Positions 3,715 through 6,349 of a stretch of 6,349 bases of DNA are shown in pieces (positions within the stretch are counted from its first letter, which is position 1; each line of letters starts with the position of its first letter). The position numbers were made by a program, and so were the translations under genes. Origin of the DNA: an uncultured Novosphingobium sp. (GTDB lineage Bacteria > Pseudomonadota > Alphaproteobacteria > Sphingomonadales > Sphingomonadaceae); the NCBI GenBank assembly GCA_937860195.1, contig CALMBN010000164.1, positions 1 through 6,349 of the forward strand, written 5' to 3'. Under the pieces are notes generated by a model that worked only from the letters and a program-made list of their open reading frames with translations, was not told the origin of the DNA and did not search any database.

Positions 3715-6349
3715 TCAACCCAGAATCCCGAGCATTCGGGCCCGTGCGACCACTTGCTGGCGACTGAAAGCATCAAGTTTTCCAAACAGGTTCTTGAGGT
3801 GCCACTTGATCGTTTGCTCCCCGACATCGAGCGCTAGTGCGATCTGCTTGTTCGACAAGTTTGCTGAAAGGTGGGCTAGAATCTCGCGCTCCTTTGGAGT
3901 CAACAGCACACTTGGGTGCACTTGCTCGGCCGTGACGCTCGGCACCAAGACAGGCGTCTGGGCGAGGATAAGATCGTCTGAAGAGGGCAAAGTTGAGCCA
4001 AGGCTTCGCTTCCATTCACTCAGGCTATGATGGGTTTCGAGCAAAAGTCCGTCCAGGCCGAGCGTTCCGGCTAGGCTGAGCGCCTCTGCAAATACAGTTT
4101 CGCCATCCTGGCCGAGGCGCTGCATCGCGACAGCACGGATGAGCCGGAAGCTGAGAACGTCGCGCGCCCTGCGCAGGTTTCGGGCGAGCGGTTCGCCGAC
4201 GCCATAGTGGACTAGCACCGCATCCCAATCGAACCTGGCCAAGGCGGCGGTCGCACGGGTCAGCTCAAGCTGGGCTGTGATCAGTGCGCTGAGGTCACTC
4301 CAGCTGTCCGAAGTGGCGGCAGCAAGGGTTTCAAGCCGCTGCAGGGCGATCTGCGCCGCATCGCTTTGGCGCCTTGCTGCATGAAGCCGGACCTGCTCGG
4401 CCAGCGCGATAATCCCAAGCCTGGGCAGGGAGCGCCGCTCGCCCAGTTTGGCAAGGTGCGACAACAGATCCAACGCCTTGCCGTGTTTACCATCGGCCGC
4501 CGCCAGGCGCGCCTGAGTGAGGCAGCCAAGGATGATGGCATCGGGCGGTGCATGACGTTCAAGCACGTCAAGTCTTCCAGCCAGCAGCGCGGCGGCACCG
4601 CCATGCTTGCCCTGGTCACACAGCGCCGCTGCCAGTGTGGCGGCGAGCATGGCCGCAATTGGCGAGCGTCGGCCGGCGAGTTGCTCTGCGTGGGCAAGCG
4701 CCGGCTGGAGTGCAGCCTCTGCCAACCGCACCTGCCCCTGCCAGATATGGCTGAGACCGAGAATCCAGTCAGTCCAGCCCGCCGCATAGCCCAGTCCGGG
4801 CGCGTGACGCGCTGGCGGCAGCGCCTCCAGCCGGTAGCGTGCCCCTTCTGGATCACCGCGCAGCAACTGGACCACCGAACGCACATTTGCTCCAACCACA
4901 TGCTGAAACAGGGGCAACTCGTCCAGGCGGTCCGCCCACGGCGCGATCAGCCGATCCATCTCGCCCAGATCTTCGGTGAACAGCGCTGCCGTTGCGCAGA
5001 TTTCCGCAGCATCGCAGCGCAGCAAATCGCCTGCGATCGGCTCGGAAATGAGCGGCCCAACAAGTTGCGCAGCCTCCTTATGGCGCTCGCTTTGCGCCAA
5101 TGCCCAGCCAACGGCCAGACGAAGCTGCGGGCGTCGCTCGATCTCTTGGGGCGGAAGTCGTTCAATCCAGTTCTGGATTAGCGACATGTCGCCGCGCTTG
5201 ATCGTGTCATAGAGACAGCGCTCGACCAGATCGTAAGCCAGGGTGGTTTCCCCCGCCTGCAAGGCATGATGCGCAGCCTCTTCGGGCATGTCGTGTTCAG
5301 CCAGCCACTGCGCTGCACGGCTATGGATGCCGGCACGCGTCTCCGCAGGAAGCTGCTCAAATCGGCGCAGCAGAAATTCGCGGGCCAGTGGATGGATGCG
5401 CAGCCAGCTACTGGCCACCGCATCTTGGAAAATCGGCGTGGTTTCGAGCAAATTCGCAAGACGAGCTGGTGCATCGTCCAGTCCCGAGACATGTCTGCAC
5501 AAGCTCGGTTCGATCATGTCGAGGCAAGAAATGGAAACGAGCAGATCGGTTGCTTCATCGGACAGCTGACGATCCAAGCAATCTTCGAAGTAGCGCTGCA
5601 GATCGCCCTGAGCCGACGACAGCCGGGTGATTGCGTGATTTAAGTCGGTACTCTTGATCAAGGTGGTTATTGCCAGCTGCAACCCCAACGGCCAGCCTTC
5701 GGTTCGCTCATGGATATGCGCGCATTGATCTGCATCGATCCTGTCGCCAAATCGGGCGGCCAGCGCAGCTGCGGTCTCATCGGGCCGGAACCGAAGTTGT
5801 TCGGCATCAAGGATCATCAGCCGCCCGCTCGCCAGTAGTTCTGACAGCGCCAAGGGCACAGTCCGCCGCATCGCCAATACGATCCGCAGATTGGGCGGAG
5901 CGTTGAGGAGCAGATAGGAGAGCGACATGCCCATCGTGTCATCAGGCAGTGCATGGACATCATCAAGGACCAGCAAGATCTCGACCGCCATTTCGGCGAC
6001 CCGCGCAAGCCATTCGGTCAGCTCTTCGACACCATCACTGCCCGGGCTTGCGCCTGGCGCGGTGCCGCCGCTTCGACCGCCGTGACCGCTGGCGATCTTC
6101 AGCGCCACATCCAGTCCTTGGGCAAAGCGGTTCGGGTTATCGCGATTGTCCAGTGTCAACCAGGCGGCAATTCCCCCGGCACCCAAAGCCTCGCGCCGCC
6201 ATTGAGCCAGCAAGGTGGTCTTGCCAAACCCTGCTGGAGCTTCGATCACAACAACTGACGCGTCTGACAAGTCGCTACTGGCCAAGCTCAGCCGGCCGCG
6301 CGATGGAGAACGGCTGTGGCAGTGCGACGGAAAGTCGAATTGGGTCGGC
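3715..6349 (-). CDS. MalT-like LuxR-family ATP-binding regulator (LAL type), 5' end disturbed or off-window
   Basis: This is a large signal-transduction ATPase and transcription activator, about 856 residues from a TTG at 6285; the frame stays open to the right edge. Numbering from that TTG, the Walker A motif is APAGFGKTT (16-24) and Walker B is ILLVLDDVH (103-111). A strand RIVLAMR (134-140) and ELRF-like QLRFRPDE (163-170) follow. Residues about 300-780 are alanine/leucine-rich helical repeats like the MalT sensor superhelix. The C-terminal LuxR HTH (about 792-856) includes LTPKEREILAHLSANLSNKQIA and the recognition helix EQTIKWHLKNLFGKL. Family members bind ATP and an inducer, oligomerise and activate promoters. 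The targets and inducer are unknown. The expected residues before Walker A lie in a different frame (see 6275-6349), so the TTG start is probably an artefact of a frameshift. The gene converges on the WYL gene. Confidence 0.88.
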   Translation of the reverse strand, partial: PTQFDFPSHCHSRSPSRGRLSLASSDLSDASVVVIEAPAGFGKTTLLAQWRREALGAGGIAAWLTLDNRDNPNRFAQGLDVALKIASGHGGRSGGTAPGASPGSDGVEELTEWLARVAEMAVEILLVLDDVHALPDDTMGMSLSYLLLNAPPNLRIVLAMRRTVPLALSELLASGRLMILDAEQLRFRPDETAAALAARFGDRIDADQCAHIHERTEGWPLGLQLAITTLIKSTDLNHAITRLSSAQGDLQRYFEDCLDRQLSDEATDLLVSISCLDMIEPSLCRHVSGLDDAPARLANLLETTPIFQDAVASSWLRIHPLAREFLLRRFEQLPAETRAGIHSRAAQWLAEHDMPEEAAHHALQAGETTLAYDLVERCLYDTIKRGDMSLIQNWIERLPPQEIERRPQLRLAVGWALAQSERHKEAAQLVGPLISEPIAGDLLRCDAAEICATAALFTEDLGEMDRLIAPWADRLDELPLFQHVVGANVRSVVQLLRGDPEGARYRLEALPPARHAPGLGYAAGWTDWILGLSHIWQGQVRLAEAALQPALAHAEQLAGRRSPIAAMLAATLAAALCDQGKHGGAAALLAGRLDVLERHAPPDAIILGCLTQARLAAADGKHGKALDLLSHLAKLGERRSLPRLGIIALAEQVRLHAARRQSDAAQIALQRLETLAAATSDSWSDLSALITAQLELTRATAALARFDWDAVLVHYGVGEPLARNLRRARDVLSFRLIRAVAMQRLGQDGETVFAEALSLAGTLGLDGLLLETHHSLSEWKRSLGSTLPSSDDLILAQTPVLVPSVTAEQVHPSVLLTPKEREILAHLSANLSNKQIALALDVGEQTIKWHLKNLFGKLDAFSRQQVVARARMLGILG
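6275..6349 (-). pseudogene. N-terminal piece of the MalT-like regulator in a shifted frame
   Basis: Reading the minus strand from 6349 gives ADPIRLSVALPQPFSIARPA, stopping at TAG 6277-6275. This has the form of the conserved start of LAL/MalT proteins (KxxxP...VxRxRLL) that precedes Walker A. The main frame at the same bases gives PTQFDFPSHCHSRSPSRGR, which does not. Joining the frames at the GC-rich CGGCCGGCTGAGC (minus strand, about 6304-6290) places Walker A at the distance seen in MalT. One extra base or two missing bases there would explain it. It could be a true mutation or a sequence error near the edge. Confidence 0.5.

Noticed and set aside
3522..3827. 101-codon minus-strand ORF across the convergent gap
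   Set aside because: It overlaps the C-terminal HTH of the MalT-like gene out of frame and its gap part falls over the non-coding repeat. There is no ribosome binding site or domain.
4366..5181. 271-codon plus-strand ORF inside the MalT-like gene
   Set aside because: It lies wholly antisense to a well-supported coding region in high-GC DNA, where long shadow ORFs are expected. Its protein has no recognisable domain.
1..6349. A defence, toxin-antitoxin, phage or CRISPR system
   Set aside because: No repeat-spacer pattern, nuclease, transposase, integrase or recognisable toxin fold is visible. The genes present are ordinary regulators and small proteins of unknown function.

Overview
The window looks like a gene-sparse, partly accessory stretch of a chromosome or plasmid from an alphaproteobacterium, most likely of the order Sphingomonadales (Novosphingobium, Sphingobium or a relative). 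This is inferred from protein style. The small winged-helix protein carries the (R)RRxxxxGxDLFxDPA block I associate with sphingomonad MarR-like regulators, its divergent partner is a short protein ending in an LAAxHVxxALDxL-type helix, and there is a 54-residue two-helix membrane protein of a type I associate with the same group. No rRNA, tRNA, CRISPR array or intact transposase was seen.

Layout. Positions 1-483 hold no convincing gene, only possible remnants at the left edge and a 9-bp inverted repeat around a strong ribosome binding site and a 27-codon ORF. Positions 484-831 (minus) encode a MarR-like winged-helix regulator. It is divergent from a small hypothetical protein (939-1283, plus), and a perfect 7-bp palindrome lies between them. 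Positions 1284-1484 are non-coding and contain one copy of a diverged dispersed repeat. Positions 1485-1649 (minus) encode the 54-residue membrane protein, with a candidate promoter behind it. Positions 1840-2448 (minus) encode a Tat-exported protein of unknown function. It is divergent from a YafY-type HTH/WYL regulator (2537-3511, plus), with a 17-bp perfect palindrome between them that is a likely operator. The WYL gene converges on a large LuxR-family ATP-binding (MalT-like, LAL) regulator (3715 to the right edge, minus). The 203-bp gap between these two holds the second repeat copy and a hairpin.

How the genes may work together. Three of the six genes are transcriptional regulators. The clearest functional unit is the WYL regulator with the Tat-exported protein: divergent genes sharing one palindrome suggest auto-regulation plus control of the neighbour. 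The MarR-like gene and its divergent partner form a similar but weaker unit. The MalT-like regulator's targets are outside the window. Its N-terminus appears to be split between two reading frames near 6300, meaning either a broken gene or a sequence error. I see no defence, secretion or biosynthetic system here.
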